The notes beneath the pieces were generated by a model that was not told where the DNA came from, did not search any database, and worked only from the letters and a program-made list of their open reading frames with translations. DNA of 64,000 nucleotides from Bryoerythrophyllum caledonicum (taxonomy: Eukaryota; Streptophyta; Bryopsida; Pottiales; Pottiaceae). The stretch spans positions 5,411,519 to 5,475,518 of the forward strand of contig OZ020521.1 in the NCBI GenBank assembly GCA_963971425.1. The letters run 5' to 3'. Shown one piece after another: positions 61,929 to 64,000 of the stretch; positions within the stretch are counted from its first letter, which is position 1, and each line of letters opens with the position of its first letter. Position numbers and translations under genes: made by a program.

Positions 61929-63714
61929 TACACTAAAAGTTTCATTTAGTGTAGTGGACACTAAATACGAACCCATACACTAATTGTCAACTACGCAATT
62001 AGTGTAGTGACAAAATAGTACACTAAATGTGAACTACTACACTATTTGTGAACTTTTGTAAAGATTGGAATATTAACTTTTTTACTCGTGCACGTTTAGT
62101 GTATTGAAAGTAGAAGAGAATTATGTGTACATAAAGGTGAAGAAGAGAAAAAATAAAACTCACAAAGAAAAAATTGGAAAAAACAACAATTGGGAAAAAA
62201 CAACAATTAGGAAAAAACAACAATTTGGGAAAACAACAAATAGGAAAAAACAACATTTTTGAAAAAAACAAGAACTAGGGAAAAACATCAATTCGGGAAA
62301 AAAGACAACTTACCTTTTGAAAAGGTAAACTTTTGTAAAAATAAGCTTTTCCAAATGTAAACATTTGAAAAAGTAAGATTTGAAAAAGTAAACATTTGAA
62401 AAGTAAACTTTTTCAAAAGTAAACCTTTTCAATATTAAACTTTTGAAAAAGTAAACTTGGAAAAAAGTAAAATTTTGAAAGAGTAAAGTTTTGAAAAAGT
62501 AAAGTTTTGAAAAAGTTAATGTTTGGAAAAGTAAATTTTGAAAAAGTAAACTTTTTAAGAAGTAAAATTTGAAAAAGTAATCTCATGAAAAAGTAAGCTT
62601 TAAAAAAAATAATTTTCCATAAAGTGTACTCAGATAAAGTAATCTTTGATAAAGTAAATTTTGATCGAATAATCTTTTGAGAAAGTACACTTGTTTGCAA
62701 TTAGTACACTATTTGTCAACTTGTTCGCAATTAGTGTACTAAGGTAATTACACTATCTGTGCCATTACACTAAATGAAACTTTTAGTGTACACTAAAAGT
62801 TTCATTTAGTGTAATGGCACGAATAGTGTACTTACCTTAGTACACTAATTGCGAACAAGTTGACAAATAGTGTACTAATTGCAAACAAGTGTACTTTCTC
62901 AAAAGATTATTTGATCAAAATTTACTTTATCAAAGATTACTTCATCGGAATTCACTTTATGGAAAATTAATTTTTTTAAAGCTTACTTTTTCAAGAGATT
63001 ACTTTTTCAAGTTTTACTTCTTGAAAAGTTTACTTTTTCAAAATTTCCTTTCCAAACATTTACTTTTTCAAAACTTTACTTTTTCAAAACCTTACTTTTT
63101 CAAAACTTTACTTTTTCAAAACTTTACTTTCAAAATTTTACTTTTTTCCTAGTTTACTTTTGAAAAGGTTTACTTTTGAAAAAGCTTACTTCTCAAACGT
63201 TTACTTTTTCAAATCTTTACTTTTTCAAATGTTTACATCTGGAAAAGCTTATTTTTACAAAAGTTTACCTTTTCAAAAGGTAAGTTGTCTTTTTCCCCTA
63301 AATTGATGTTTTTCCCTAGTTCTTGTTTTTTTTCAAAAATGTTGTTTTCTCCTAATTGTTTTTTCCTAGTTGTTGTTTTCGCAAAAATGTTGTTTTTTCC
63401 TATTTGTTGTTTTCCCAAATTGTTGTTTTTTCCTTATTGTTGTTTTTTCCCAATTGTTGTTTTTTCCAATTTTTTCTTTGTGAGTTTTATTTTTTCTCTT
63501 CTTCACCTTTTTGTACACATAATTCTCTTCTACTTTCAATACACTAAACGTGCACAAGTAAAAAAGTTAATATTCCAATCTTTACAAAAGTTCACAAATA
63601 GTGTAGTAGTTCTCATTTAGTGTACTATTTTGTCACTACACTAATTGCGTAGTTGACAATTAGTGTATGGGTTCGTATTTAGTGTCCACTACACTAAATG
63701 AAACTTTTAGTGTA
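61929..63714. mobile_element. Giant foldback: ~0.9-kb inverted arms with almost no loop
   Basis: The left arm 61929-62789 and right arm 62790-63714 are near mirror images. Both outer ends and the centre carry TACACTAAAAGTTTCATTT, and the very centre is the perfect palindrome TTTAGTGTACACTAAA. Each arm holds an internal run of GAAAAAGTAAACTTTT-like units and a run of GGGAAAAAACAACAATT-like units. The right arm is about 64 bp longer through small indels. The open frames in it are low-complexity shadows. It resembles foldback (FB-like) transposons. Confidence 0.88.
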
Positions 63715-64000
63715 GTGGCAAATGGAGATATTTTACTCAATGTTTTGGTTGGGGTGCTTTTGTGGTTGAAGAGTGAGAACCTGTACTGTAAGGGTTTGAC
63801 AGGTGCTGTAAAGATTTTTTTAATATGCTTTTTCACAGGCTATGATATATGATATGTGATATGCTTTTTCACTGGCTATGATATGTGATTACTCAAAAGT
63901 ACTGGTACATTCTTGGAGATTCGGTTTGGGGGTTTGGAGCAGAAACATGGACGTGCTTTTGCAGTTCATGTGTTCTTAGCTTTATGGAATCGACTATAAA

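Noticed and set aside
62023-63620. Phe/Leu/Lys-rich frames up to 111 aa in the foldback
   Set aside because: They are translations of simple repeats and occur in mirrored form in both arms.

Overview
This is nuclear DNA of a land plant. Only two host genes are clearly supported. One is an intronless zinc-finger homeodomain (ZF-HD) transcription factor at 13888-14895 (+). The other is an eight-exon plastid-type beta-amylase at 55039-58075 (-). The introns are short (75-434 bp), both coding regions are GC-rich in an AT-rich background, and the ZF-HD protein has a long glutamine-rich head. I would guess a seed-free plant (lycophyte, fern or bryophyte), but the sequence alone does not settle this.

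Most of the rest is layered transposon sequence, dominated by DNA transposons, and I recognised no LTR retroelement. A 2.78-kb Tc1-like element (28348-31126) has an uninterrupted 336-aa DD34E transposase and near-identical ~580-bp terminal inverted repeats built from ~175-bp tandem units. A sister copy (40524-47890) has a decayed transposase, a 947-bp element inserted in it, and a 5'-truncated LINE with a 16-bp target duplication. Subtracting these insertions returns almost the same length. Fragments of the same family lie at 1-1235 and 52855-53260. A second, different DD34E family is at 51088-52124. A decayed PIF/Harbinger element (about 36400-40500) carries a MYB/SANT-like ORF convergent with a DDE transposase. 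Several related Harbinger-type ends surround it (31588-35600, 33360, 48411, 48461-48812, 6796-7575).

A 0.8-0.95 kb non-coding family with ends ACCCCTAAAGG and TA target duplications occurs about a dozen times. Two nested insertions give empty sites that prove the TA duplication. Smaller families include two MITE types (each seen twice), a TTAACCCTTAAACGTC family, a tRNA-derived SINE (two long and two 5'-truncated copies) and a short 3' retroposon tail with a 15-bp duplication. Near the right edge a ~1.8-kb imperfect palindrome (61929-63714) forms a giant foldback.

Layout: 1-13000 repeats; 13000-15300 ZF-HD gene with a GA/GTG-repeat leader; 15300-28000 repeats; 28000-48800 nested Tc1, Harbinger and LINE complex; 48800-55000 repeats; 55000-58300 beta-amylase; 58300-64000 MITE, SINE, a G-box cluster and the foldback. 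The two host genes have no evident functional link (developmental transcription versus plastid starch breakdown). The transposon ORFs act only on their own elements.
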